9,251 bases of DNA from positions 1 to 9,251 of the forward strand of contig JAIROB010000226.1 of the NCBI GenBank assembly GCA_031257695.1, read 5' to 3'. The stretch's first letter is position 1. Every line of letters starts with the position of its first letter. Positions 1 through 6,893 of this stretch are shown piece after piece. Under the pieces are notes generated by a model, which was not told the origin of the DNA, ran no database searches, and worked only from the letters and a program-made list of their open reading frames with translations. The stretch is from Treponema sp. Lineage in GTDB: Bacteria > Spirochaetota > Spirochaetia > Treponematales > Breznakiellaceae. The position numbers were made by a program, and so were the translations under genes.

Positions 1-512
1 TTGGTCAGCTCGGAGTAGAACCAGATCCGGATAATCATGTCGAAGACGCCGGACACCAGGAACATTCCTCCCATCCCGCTCCTTCCCCTGGAACGGTTGT
101 TGGAGGAGTTGGAGGAGGAAGCCGCCACGGAAAGCATCAGCGCGCCCAGGGCGATAACCATGAACAGGACAAAATAGCCCACCAGCATAGCCATGATCCA
201 GACCTTGAACAGGGCCTGGGCCGCAATCTTGAGCCCCCTGCCGAACTGTTCCATGAACCGGCCCAGCCGGGCCTTAAACCCCCGGCGCCTGCTGACAAAA
301 CCCCGGGGAAAGGAGTAGAGGATCTCGGCGGATTCGGTTACCTCAAGCCGGGCGGAGTACTCGTCCGCGGCCAGGGGAACCAGTTCCCGCACCGTTTGCA
401 GGGGCAGCGCGGTTTTCGCCACAATGTCCGCGACCGTGGCCCCCCGGGGCTGCCGGCGGAACGCCTCAACCACCTTCCGGTACGCGGCCCGGTCTCGTAT
501 CTTTTGTTCCAT
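1..512 (-). CDS. Partial membrane protein with HTH-like N-terminus, unknown function
   Basis: A minus-strand reading frame starts at ATG 512-510 and stays open to the window edge (170 codons, no stop), so the C-terminus is missing. Residues 1-45 are charged and helical and end in TVADIVAKTALPLQTVRELV, a pattern that fits a winged-helix or helix-turn-helix fold. Residues 70-95 are rich in Arg and Lys. Residues 104-130 form one strong hydrophobic segment, which should be a transmembrane helix. A Ser/Asn/Arg-rich stretch (131-146) follows, then a second hydrophobic region (FLVSGVFDMIIRIWF, about 151-165). The Arg-rich flank before the helix suggests a cytoplasmic N-terminus. The start lies 12 nt after the stop of the upstream Rrf2-type gene, so the two are probably cotranscribed. 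The Shine-Dalgarno site is weak (GGATAGTGG around the upstream stop). I do not recognise a named family. A membrane-tethered regulator or sensor is possible but unproven. Confidence 0.8.
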   Translation of the reverse strand, partial: MEQKIRDRAAYRKVVEAFRRQPRGATVADIVAKTALPLQTVRELVPLAADEYSARLEVTESAEILYSFPRGFVSRRRGFKARLGRFMEQFGRGLKIAAQALFKVWIMAMLVGYFVLFMVIALGALMLSVAASSSNSSNNRSRGRSGMGGMFLVSGVFDMIIRIWFYSELT

Positions 513-524
513 AATATTAGTCCA

Positions 525-956
525 CTATCCCGAATTACCCGGGGAATTCTCTTTTTCCAGGACAGCCGCCAGGGTTATGCCTCCGAAGTACCCCTTGATC
601 AGATCCGTAAGCCCCGCCCATACCTCCCGGGAAAGACGCTCCCCGATACGGGGAGCGTCTTCCGGCTGCGGTTTGCCGGAATCCGTAAAGTCCAGATCCT
701 CCCCCGCGGCGTCCAGCAGATCCTTTAAAGTCAGCGCGTCCGGAGGCCGGGCAAAGCAGACTCCCCCCTCAGGGCCCCGGACCGATGTTACAATCCCCGC
801 CTTTTTCAGCATAAAAAATAGCTGATCAAGCAATACGGAGGGGATATTTTCCTCTTCCGCGATCCTGTTAACGGACACCGGCGTTCCCTCCTCTTCGAGC
901 TTTGCCAAAGCAAAGGAGGCCCTCAGCACATAACGGCTTCTGGTAGTCGCTTTCAT
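525..956 (-). CDS. Rrf2-family transcriptional regulator lacking cluster cysteines
   Basis: This 143-residue protein has the Rrf2/IscR/NsrR layout. It begins MKATTRSRYVLRASFALA, like the family's typical opening helix. The winged helix-turn-helix spans about residues 25-60 (VNRIAEEENIPSVLLDQL is the recognition region), and the wing is SVRGPEGGVCFARPPDALTL at 58-77, matching the family's S.RG..GG..LAR signature. Family members are DNA-binding dimers that often sense Fe-S status, NO or redox state through three cysteines near residues 90-105. Here that stretch has none: the only cysteine is C67, in the wing. It is therefore probably not a classical [2Fe-2S] sensor. The ATG at 956-954 has AGGGA upstream at suitable spacing. 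It is the first gene of a probable two-gene minus-strand operon with the membrane protein that follows and is divergent from the large lipoprotein gene, whose promoter it could control; that link is inference. Confidence 0.88.
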   Translation of the reverse strand: MKATTRSRYVLRASFALAKLEEEGTPVSVNRIAEEENIPSVLLDQLFFMLKKAGIVTSVRGPEGGVCFARPPDALTLKDLLDAAGEDLDFTDSGKPQPEDAPRIGERLSREVWAGLTDLIKGYFGGITLAAVLEKENSPGNSG

Positions 957-1176
957 ACCGGCAGTTCCCTTTTTTGAATCCCCGCCTGGTTACGATGGAA
1001 ACCTTTCATGCCCCCTATAGTAAAGAATGATTGTAAAAAAGTAAAACCTTTTTGGCAAAAAAGAAGTCAAAATGCGGTTTTTTTGCAGCCCCGCCCCGCT
1101 ATCCGCTCCCAATTTGTAAAACAGGGGGTTTTTTTTCCCCGGAATATGCTGTATGATTATGCATTAGGAGTTCTTA
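957..1176. promoter_or_regulatory. Divergent intergenic region between Rrf2 regulator and lipoprotein operon
   Basis: This 220-bp spacer must carry promoters for both flanking genes. It contains A/T runs (around 1032-1085) in an otherwise GC-rich window, including the near-palindrome CCTTTTTGGCAAAAAAG at about 1048-1064. On the plus strand a -10-like TATGAT lies at 1152-1157, but no good -35 box sits 16-18 nt before it. AGGAG at 1166-1170 is a good ribosome binding site for the ATG at 1177 (6-nt spacing). I could not pick a convincing promoter for the minus strand. Confidence 0.4.
1125..1140. repeat. Small G/C-arm, T-loop inverted repeat upstream of lipoprotein gene
   Basis: Four G, eight T and four C residues make an inverted repeat with a poly-T loop, 37 nt before the lipoprotein start codon. 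The stem is only 4 bp. It may be a 5'-UTR hairpin, part of a binding site, or chance; the homopolymer could also vary in length and change promoter spacing. Confidence 0.3.
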
Positions 1177-4100
1177 ATGGAAAAAAATCAGGTCCGTTTT
1201 GCCTTATTGGCCGTCCTTATAACCGTCCTTCTCTCCTGCGGCATCCCCACGCTCCCCAAAGCAGTGGTGGTAAAGGCAGCGCCCAGGGTGTCGGTGCCCC
1301 TGGGAAGGGTCAATTACAACCTGTACAGCGGCTTGAGCGGGGGGAGCATGAACGGGAAGCGGGGCAGCCTGGATGATATTCTGGGCGCCTCCTGGCTGCA
1401 GGATTTTCGGGACAGCGGGATCACGCTCTACGACTACAGGCCCTCCGGCGCGGAGGACGACAACATCCAGAGATTTCTGATTCACTACAGACTGGACATG
1501 GAAGACATCATGGGCGGCTCCGGCGAACTAGATTTGAGCAAATACCGGACTATGCTGGAGGATCTGACCGAAACGGCCTCGCAAATCAATGATGTATCCT
1601 TTGACATTCCATCCATGGAAGTGACGGAGTCCTTTCCCGTGGACATAAAATTGGGCCAGGTTGCCGGACAGATCGAAAAAAACCTCGATAACCCCAGTAA
1701 ATCAAGAAGGTATTCCGCATATTTGCCCGCTTTTCAGGGCAATCGCTTCTATAAGTTTCCTGAGGGAATCCTGGAATATGGAGGCAACGACAGCAGGAAT
1801 TTTTCCACAACCCTGGAAAATATAGAAACCCTTACCCTTGAAGAGGGAAGGCTGAACTTCAGCCTTGCCATAACCTATGGCCCAGGGAATTCTCAGCCGC
1901 CCCAAGGATCTTCTTTGAGATTGAGAGGCTTTACGCTGACGGATGAATACGGCGAAACCATAGACAATGTAAACGGAGGCCCCGATGTGCTGTTGAATTC
2001 CGCCTCCTCAACAGGGGAAGCCTCCATCGACTTTAGCGGGGCGACGCTTCCCCAAAAAATTATTTTGGCCTGCGATCTTATAATCACCGGCATCGAAAAC
2101 ACCTTTAATAGTTATTTTACGCTGACGGTAGAGCCCCAATTCGGGGACTTCACCATTTCCGGCGTGAGCGGCCTCGTATTAAACAAGACTCAAATCGAAA
2201 GCCTTGCCTACAACTTCGAGAAAACGCAGGCAATTGGCGGCAACCTGGGGGACTCCTTTAGCGCAACGGTGGGAGCAGGACACCTTACAATCGGCATTGA
2301 GGGATTGTTCCCCCCCATCGATCCCGCCAAGCCCGACGCTGAGGGCTGGAACCTTACGCTGGATCTATCGGGGCTTTCCATAACCCAGGATGACATACCC
2401 GGCGGCGCTCCGGGATTGTCCATCGGCGGCCCCGGACAGCCCCTGAAATCCGGCTATAACGATCTGCGGGGCGAAAATCTGAACAATAGACCTGTGGTAA
2501 TTAAAGGAAAAGTAACAGCGTCGGTGGATGATAACAAACTCACCTTTCAGAATTTCCCCGGGGGAATCAAAAAAGGCGATCCCAATCCGGTATACGGAAA
2601 AGATAAAAATGTTACGGTGACTATGGAAGTTTCCCGGCTCAGCGAGGTGAAGGTCCTGGCCAAGGATATAGGCCTGGACGGGGTCGAGCAGACAATAGAG
2701 CCGGAATTGGGGGAAAATTTTACCGCCTTTAAGGACTGGCTTAACTATATCGAATTCCAAAGGTCCGCCGAAGATCCCCCGGATTACGGCCTGGGTCTTA
2801 AGCTGGAAATAGGGACCCTCGACATTCCCGGCGGCCTGGGTTTGATTATCAACGCTCCGGCCTTCGGGCTTGACAATGTTTTCCAGTCCCTGACAAATGT
2901 CGAGGACCCGGCGCCCGGCAACGAGAAGAATGCCGTGCTGATCTTCATGAATAAGGATACGGGGGGGTATAAACTAAAGGGGGAGAATCTCCCCGGCAAG
3001 GGAGATAAGCCCCTGAGTATTTCAGTAGAATTGGGACTGGAAGACAAGGAGGCCCAGAAAATTTATAAGGAGAAGAAGATTCTGACCCTGCATGATATCG
3101 CCCCCGGCAGGCCTATTGAGGTAAGTGATTCGTGGGCCCGGCTGCTCTTCGACTGGACTAAAATGTCGATAAAGCCAAAGCAAACAAACAAGGGCAACAA
3201 CGATTTCCTGCCGGACTATCCCTTTGAGGGAACCTTCCCCGACGAGGAAAAAGGCGAAAAGGGGATAGATCTGGGCGATATGCCTAAAGGACTGGGTTTT
3301 TATACCCCCGAAGCGGCAGACGAAGGGTTTAGCGCCCGGTTGTACATAAACCTTACGCGGCAGAGCTTAATCGACGGACAGTGGGCGGATGATCCCGCAG
3401 GGGACGGCGAGGAAAGCGGCGGCTGGGGCGGCAACCTGCAAGTTGATCTCCCGAACCTGGATTTTCGCATCCGGTACGGCGACGGCAGCAATAGCGACAA
3501 TCTTTTTACCCTCAGCGAGCACAAAGAGGGCACCGGCGCATGGACGCTGTCCCGCCCTCTGGCGGAGATACTGGGGGACCCGAAACTTATCATGGAAGAC
3601 GCCGAGAATCCGGCTAACCCCTTTATGATTTATACCTCCCCCGCTCTGCCGGACAAGGCAATTCCCCTGGGGAATTTTGCGGACGCGCTTAATCAGGCGC
3701 TTCTGGGCAAGAAAGAGGGGCCCCTGTTTTTTGACTACAAGGTGAAGCTGGCGGACATTCCGGGCGAAACAGGAGCGGAGGAACCGGGGGAAATACTGCT
3801 GTACCCGGAGATGCTCAAGAAAAGGCTCCTGGTTTCCGTGGATCTGTTGCTGCTTTTCCCCCTGATACTGCAAGCCGATCCCGGGGCGCTCTCCCCTGTT
3901 GTGCTGGCCATCGCGCCGGATGCGGGGGAGGGGGATCTTTTCCAGCGCAAGGGCCCGGAGGACGGCGGATACCTTGACATGATCACCTCCTTTGGGTTTG
4001 ACATTGCCCTAAGAAATGTGGCGGGGTTAAACGTAGGCAAATTTTTCCTGGAAAACAAAACCGAAGATGAAAACCTGAAATACAGGATGCCCATTGTCGA

Positions 4101-4299
4101 TTTAGCCGACCTTGGCGGCAATCTGTCCCTGGACAGCGGGGAGATGGAAAAGATTAAGGGGATATGGCCCTTTGTCCCCCAAATAGCGATTGAATTTGAG
4201 CCCGGCGCCAGGGTTCAGATTGAACGGAACTTTAACATTGGGCTGCAAAGCGTAACCCTGAAAGCCGGCGGCGAATACACCTTCGAGACGGGGCTGTAG
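1177..4299 (+). CDS. Large repeat-containing lipoprotein, unknown function
   Basis: This 1040-residue protein opens with a short lipoprotein signal: a basic start, a hydrophobic core (F8-L19) and lipobox LLSC with acylated C21. It should be lipid-anchored to the inner or outer membrane. The mature part is rich in Gly, Asp, Asn and Pro with alternating hydrophobic residues, typical of extended beta structure. By eye at least two similar modules repeat: EEGRLNFSLAITYG then LRLRGFTLTDEYGE (about 222-260), and GAGHLTIGIEGLF then LTLDLSGLSITQDD (about 366-406). A further echo is LRGENLNNRPVVIKGKV (430-446) against LKGENLPGKGDKPLSISVEL (600-619). The C-terminus (WPFVPQIAIEFEPG and onward) is also amphipathic beta. 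Start choice is supported by AGGAG 6 nt upstream. Its stop codon directly abuts the ATG of the barrel gene, which implies one operon, translational coupling and a shared envelope role. I do not recognise the family; a surface or periplasmic partner of the barrel protein is the natural inference. Confidence 0.85.
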   Translation: MEKNQVRFALLAVLITVLLSCGIPTLPKAVVVKAAPRVSVPLGRVNYNLYSGLSGGSMNGKRGSLDDILGASWLQDFRDSGITLYDYRPSGAEDDNIQRFLIHYRLDMEDIMGGSGELDLSKYRTMLEDLTETASQINDVSFDIPSMEVTESFPVDIKLGQVAGQIEKNLDNPSKSRRYSAYLPAFQGNRFYKFPEGILEYGGNDSRNFSTTLENIETLTLEEGRLNFSLAITYGPGNSQPPQGSSLRLRGFTLTDEYGETIDNVNGGPDVLLNSASSTGEASIDFSGATLPQKIILACDLIITGIENTFNSYFTLTVEPQFGDFTISGVSGLVLNKTQIESLAYNFEKTQAIGGNLGDSFSATVGAGHLTIGIEGLFPPIDPAKPDAEGWNLTLDLSGLSITQDDIPGGAPGLSIGGPGQPLKSGYNDLRGENLNNRPVVIKGKVTASVDDNKLTFQNFPGGIKKGDPNPVYGKDKNVTVTMEVSRLSEVKVLAKDIGLDGVEQTIEPELGENFTAFKDWLNYIEFQRSAEDPPDYGLGLKLEIGTLDIPGGLGLIINAPAFGLDNVFQSLTNVEDPAPGNEKNAVLIFMNKDTGGYKLKGENLPGKGDKPLSISVELGLEDKEAQKIYKEKKILTLHDIAPGRPIEVSDSWARLLFDWTKMSIKPKQTNKGNNDFLPDYPFEGTFPDEEKGEKGIDLGDMPKGLGFYTPEAADEGFSARLYINLTRQSLIDGQWADDPAGDGEESGGWGGNLQVDLPNLDFRIRYGDGSNSDNLFTLSEHKEGTGAWTLSRPLAEILGDPKLIMEDAENPANPFMIYTSPALPDKAIPLGNFADALNQALLGKKEGPLFFDYKVKLADIPGETGAEEPGEILLYPEMLKKRLLVSVDLLLLFPLILQADPGALSPVVLAIAPDAGEGDLFQRKGPEDGGYLDMITSFGFDIALRNVAGLNVGKFFLENKTEDENLKYRMPIVDLADLGGNLSLDSGEMEKIKGIWPFVPQIAIEFEPGARVQIERNFNIGLQSVTLKAGGEYTFETGL

Positions 4300-5529
4300 A
4301 TGAAAAAGTTAGCGACGCTGCTGCTCCTGGCCGGCCTAACCCTGTCCCTGCGGGCCCAGGACGCCCCCCACAGGCTTGTCGAAATAGGCGTTGACGCCCG
4401 CGGGTCCTTTGCCAACAGCTATCTGAGAATTGGCGATATCTTGAAGGAAACGATCACCCTGGATATTTCCCAAATGGCGGATGATCTTGGAGACGGCCTG
4501 GAGCTGTTCCTTGACGCCCATGCAAAAACCTTCATCAATGTAAACCTTGGGGCCTTCTGGGGCTTCGGGTTTTTTGCGGGGGTGGATACCCTGGGCCAAT
4601 TAAAGATACCCCAGTCGATGATTGAGTTGCTGGCGGAGGGCAATGATCCGAACAAAACCTACTCCGATAAGATGGGTCTCGGGGGGGCGGCTTTTTTCGA
4701 AGCAGGCTTCCGGGCTTCCGCAAAGATCCGGCGCATTACATTTACGGTCCGGCCGGCTTACTTTTTGCCCCTGGCCTACCTGAGCAACCCCAGGGTGAAC
4801 TATAACCTCGCTCTTAACGACGACGGGTCCTTTTCAATAGAAGGAAAATACAATGTCGATATGTACACCTTCTTTTCCCAGGATACTTCGCGCCAGGATT
4901 CTTCCGGAAACGTATCTATAGAGATGCCGAACAGACTCGATTCCGCGGATCTCTTTGGAAAGGGCGGGGCGGACCTGGTCCTGCGGGCGGAGTATCCCTT
5001 GCGCCACAACCTTATCATAGGCGGTTCCCTGGGCCACATTCCGCTGGCCCCCGCCCGGCTTACGGACAAATATTCCATGACCGGCGGTTTTGAACTCAAC
5101 AAAACTATTGAGGATATACTAAGCAACGACTTTGAGATGCCGGACCTTGAGGTTATCAATGAATATGACGGGACATCGGAAAAGCTGGTGTTCCGGCCCT
5201 TCAAGATCGGCGTGGACGCTGTGTACAGGCCCCTCAATATACGGCTTGTAACGCTGAGGCCGGAACTCGCCCTGGTGTTCAACAGTATTTATAACACGCC
5301 GGCCTACCTGGACTTCGGCATAAGCGCCGAACTAAACCTGGCGGATATTTTTACCGTTAGCGCCGGAACCCATTTGGAAGATCTGATATGGAAGGAGCGC
5401 ATAGGACTGGCGCTCAACCTCAGGGCCTTCGAGCTCATAGTCGGCATAACGACCCAGTCCCAGCAGTTTTTCAAGAGCTTCCAGGGCGCGGGGTTCGGCC
5501 TGGATGCCGGCATCCGCATAGGTTATTAG
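4300..5529 (+). CDS. Outer-membrane beta-barrel protein, unknown function
   Basis: This 409-residue protein starts with a cleavable signal peptide (KK, then an L-rich core, likely cut after LRA at residue 19). The rest is a series of amphipathic strands separated by polar turns, for example INVNLGAFWGFGFFAGVD, ITFTVRPAYFLPLAYL, LRPELALVFNSIYN and LDFGISAELNL. It ends GLDAGIRIGY, a final strand with terminal aromatic residue, as expected of a BAM-assembled outer-membrane protein. Length and style resemble DUF5723-like envelope proteins of spirochaetes and Bacteroidetes, but I cannot confirm that assignment. The ATG immediately follows the TAG of the lipoprotein gene with no spacer, and no clear Shine-Dalgarno site precedes it, so translation probably depends on termination and reinitiation. 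Its own TAG overlaps the stop of the convergent thioesterase gene. Function could be transport, or anchoring of the upstream lipoprotein. Confidence 0.85.
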   Translation: MKKLATLLLLAGLTLSLRAQDAPHRLVEIGVDARGSFANSYLRIGDILKETITLDISQMADDLGDGLELFLDAHAKTFINVNLGAFWGFGFFAGVDTLGQLKIPQSMIELLAEGNDPNKTYSDKMGLGGAAFFEAGFRASAKIRRITFTVRPAYFLPLAYLSNPRVNYNLALNDDGSFSIEGKYNVDMYTFFSQDTSRQDSSGNVSIEMPNRLDSADLFGKGGADLVLRAEYPLRHNLIIGGSLGHIPLAPARLTDKYSMTGGFELNKTIEDILSNDFEMPDLEVINEYDGTSEKLVFRPFKIGVDAVYRPLNIRLVTLRPELALVFNSIYNTPAYLDFGISAELNLADIFTVSAGTHLEDLIWKERIGLALNLRAFELIVGITTQSQQFFKSFQGAGFGLDAGIRIGY

Positions 5530-6272
5530 ACGTCCAGCCGCAGTTCCGCCCGAAACGCCGCTTGGCCGCCGCGGCGGCCCTCCACGGCAGCGCCGCCGCC
5601 CAGGGAACCGTTCCGGGGCGGGATCCGCGCCTTCCACAGTTCCAGGGTTTCTCCCAATTTGACCTCCCGCAGGTAGTTGATGTCCAGCCGCATTGTTTTT
5701 GCGAGCGCCAGCGCCCCCGGCTCCAGTATGTCCTGTATCCATTGGACGTACCGGGCGTTGTTCATATGCCCGTTAAAGTCGATGTCGGAGTAAGCCGCGG
5801 CCCGTTCCCCGGCCTTTTCCGGTTCCGCCGGAGCGTCCAGGCCCTGTCCGCCGTCCGCCAGAGCGTCCAGCCCTTCGTTCAGGGGCAGCTTTTCCATAGC
5901 CGTTTGGGGACGCAGGGGCCGCCGCTTTTCCATGTCCACTATGAGCCAGCAGCTCCTGGCGAGCGCCACAGGGGTTCCGGTCTCGTCCTGTATGTCAAAG
6001 TCGCGGATAGCAAAGAGCCTTTCCCAGCCCCGCGGCCAGGTTCTGACCGTAAGCTGCTCGGCCTGCCGGGGCCGGCGGCGCAGCAATACGGAAAGCCGGG
6101 AAAGCACCCAGCCCTGCCCCAGCGCCGACATGGGCTCCCGGCCAACCCCCAGGTTTTCGGCGTGCCGTATAGCCGCCTCCTGAAAATAATCGAAGGCCGC
6201 CGCCATGGTCAAAGCGCCGGACTCATCCACCGCGGCAAACCCCACGGCGCAACGTTCCTTCCAAACATCCAT
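5526..6272 (-). CDS. Acyl-ACP thioesterase (FatA/FatB-type, double hotdog)
   Basis: This 248-residue protein matches bacterial acyl-ACP thioesterases, cytoplasmic enzymes that hydrolyse acyl-ACP to release free fatty acid. The N-terminal hotdog has the usual LTMAAAFDYFQEAA helix (21-34), GWVLSRLSVLLRRRP (54-68), TWPRGWERLFAIRDF (78-92) and CWLIVDMEKRRPLRP (108-122). The second hotdog carries SDIDFNGHMNNARYVQWIQD (162-181). D165, N167 and H169 align with the D-x-N-x-H catalytic motif of plant FatB, and E203 falls 34 residues after the His, as does the catalytic Glu I recall for plant FatB. All key residues are thus present and the length is full. The C-terminal 30 residues are Gly/Ala/Arg-rich and derive from a GC-rich tract. 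The gene is divergent from thioredoxin and convergent with the barrel gene, with no other fatty-acid genes visible. GAGG lies only 1 nt from the ATG at 6272, so the ribosome site is poor, but the start agrees with the family's N-terminus. Confidence 0.92.
   Translation of the reverse strand: MDVWKERCAVGFAAVDESGALTMAAAFDYFQEAAIRHAENLGVGREPMSALGQGWVLSRLSVLLRRRPRQAEQLTVRTWPRGWERLFAIRDFDIQDETGTPVALARSCWLIVDMEKRRPLRPQTAMEKLPLNEGLDALADGGQGLDAPAEPEKAGERAAAYSDIDFNGHMNNARYVQWIQDILEPGALALAKTMRLDINYLREVKLGETLELWKARIPPRNGSLGGGAAVEGRRGGQAAFRAELRLDV
5564..5579. repeat. 16-bp perfect GC palindrome inside the thioesterase 3' end
   Basis: GGCCGCCGCGGCGGCC is identical to its own reverse complement. It lies about 35 nt beyond the stop of the plus-strand barrel gene and inside the last codons of the thioesterase. 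Transcripts reading through from the barrel gene could form a GC hairpin here, but no U tract follows, so it is not a standard intrinsic terminator. It may simply reflect Arg/Gly/Ala codons at high GC. Confidence 0.45.
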
Positions 6273-6380
6273 GCCTCAAATCTGATTGAAAGGAACGAAA
6301 AAAGCAACTACCAAAAATAGTTATATAGACCTTATTTTATTTGCCAGGGTCCAGTATACTTCCGGTAAGGAGAGTATTCC
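6273..6380. promoter_or_regulatory. Divergent promoter region, thioesterase / thioredoxin
   Basis: This 108-bp AT-rich spacer sits between two divergent starts. For thioredoxin, a -10-like TATACT lies at 6355-6360 and the ribosome binding site AAGGAG at 6367-6372, with 8 nt to the ATG; the -35 region (CTTATT or TTATTT near 6331-6337) is poor. On the minus strand TATAAC-like sequence within TCTATATAACT around 6317-6330 may serve the thioesterase, giving a leader of roughly 45-50 nt. These are motif matches only. Confidence 0.4.
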
Positions 6381-6704
6381 ATGAGCAATGAAGTAACGAT
6401 AACTAACGATAATTTTGACGCCGAGGTGCTGCGGTCCCCCGTCCCGGTCCTGGTTGACTTTTGGGCGGACTGGTGTAACCCCTGCAAAATGATAGCGCCC
6501 ATGTTGGAGGAGATAGCCGGGGAGTACGCGGGCCGCCTGAAAATTGCCAAGGTTGATGTCGACAAGGAGGCGGAACTGGCGGAACGGCACAACATATCCA
6601 CCATTCCCTCCCTGGTTCTCTACAAAGAAGGCCGAATCCAGGCGCAACATTCCGGCGCCCTCCCCAAGCACGAGATAATCAACTTTTTCAAGGCCCTGAT
6701 TTAG
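6381..6704 (+). CDS. trxA: Thioredoxin with CNPC active site
   Basis: This 107-residue protein has the full thioredoxin fold at the usual length. It has the buried acid D26 in VLVDFWADW, active site W31-C32-N33-P34-C35-K36, charge partner K57 in KVDVDKE, cis-proline P76 in STIPSLVLYKEG, and the late glycine G92 in SGALPKHEI. Thioredoxin reduces protein disulfides in the cytoplasm and is recycled by thioredoxin reductase. The notable feature is Asn in place of the near-universal Gly between the cysteines (codons TGT AAC CCC TGC). That residue tunes redox potential, so the protein may be more oxidising or more specialised than standard TrxA; the effect is inferred. The start is supported by AAGGAG 8 nt upstream. 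The gene appears monocistronic, with a hairpin-rich region after it. No reductase gene is in the window. Confidence 0.93.
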   Translation: MSNEVTITNDNFDAEVLRSPVPVLVDFWADWCNPCKMIAPMLEEIAGEYAGRLKIAKVDVDKEAELAERHNISTIPSLVLYKEGRIQAQHSGALPKHEIINFFKALI

Positions 6705-6721
6705 GAGCCTGTAGCGCTTGT

Positions 6722-6767
6722 GGATTTTCTGCTCAGGCGCCTTTGGCGCCCTTTATGCAAAAAATCC
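6722..6767 (+). terminator. Nested hairpin after thioredoxin, possible terminator
   Basis: The inner stem is GGCGCC (6736-6741), loop TTT, GGCGCC (6745-6750). An outer stem pairs GGATTTTCTGC (6722-6732) with GCAAAAAATCC (6757-6767) with one mismatch. It begins 17 nt after the thioredoxin stop. Only CTTTAT follows the inner stem on the plus strand, so as a Rho-independent terminator it is imperfect. On the minus strand a T6 run (opposite 6759-6764) lies within the outer arm. Confidence 0.5.
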
Positions 6768-6791
6768 CGATTATCCGGCTTCCTTAGGGGG

Positions 6792-6840
6792 TCCGGGGGT
6801 ATTCGCCGACCGCTGCCGCGGTCAATTGGAAACCCCCGGA
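6792..6840. repeat. Two-level inverted repeat
   Basis: The outer arms TCCGGGGGT (6792-6800) and ACCCCCGGA (6832-6840) are perfect complements (9 bp). Inside, GACCGC (6808-6813), loop TGCC and GCGGTC (6818-6823) make a second perfect stem of 6 bp. The two stems are separated by small internal loops, so either strand's RNA could fold into one long hairpin. Confidence 0.65.
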
Positions 6841-6855
6841 GAGGGGGGTAGCGGA

Positions 6856-6868
6856 AGCCCGCAGGGCT
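6856..6868. repeat. Short hairpin AGCCC-GCA-GGGCT
   Basis: A perfect 5-bp stem closes a 3-nt loop between the larger repeat at 6792-6840 and the G-run/C-run hairpin that follows. It is short on its own and listed because it continues the series of stems in this spacer. Confidence 0.4.
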
Positions 6869-6875
6869 GGAGCGA

Positions 6876-6893
6876 GGGGGGAGACTTCCCCCC
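6876..6893. repeat. G-run / C-run hairpin
   Basis: GGGGGGA (6876-6882), loop GACT and TCCCCCC (6887-6893) form a perfect 7-bp stem; the C run extends to 6895. It begins 24 nt downstream of the OmpA-like stop when read on the minus strand, so it is placed to protect that mRNA's 3' end or to pause polymerase. No U tract follows on either strand. Confidence 0.5.

Noticed and set aside
396..825. Plus-strand open frames opposite the left-hand membrane and regulator genes
   Set aside because: Antisense to an Rrf2-family protein with clear motifs and to its downstream partner; no motif in the products.
3367..4121. Minus-strand and alternative plus-strand open frames inside the large lipoprotein gene
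   Set aside because: They are shadows of a long continuous frame that has a lipobox, a ribosome site and a coupled downstream gene.
5388..6320. 310-codon plus-strand open frame opposite the thioesterase
   Set aside because: It is fully antisense to a clear acyl-ACP thioesterase with complete catalytic residues. The translated product is Arg/Pro/Gln-rich without domains and the start lies inside the barrel gene.
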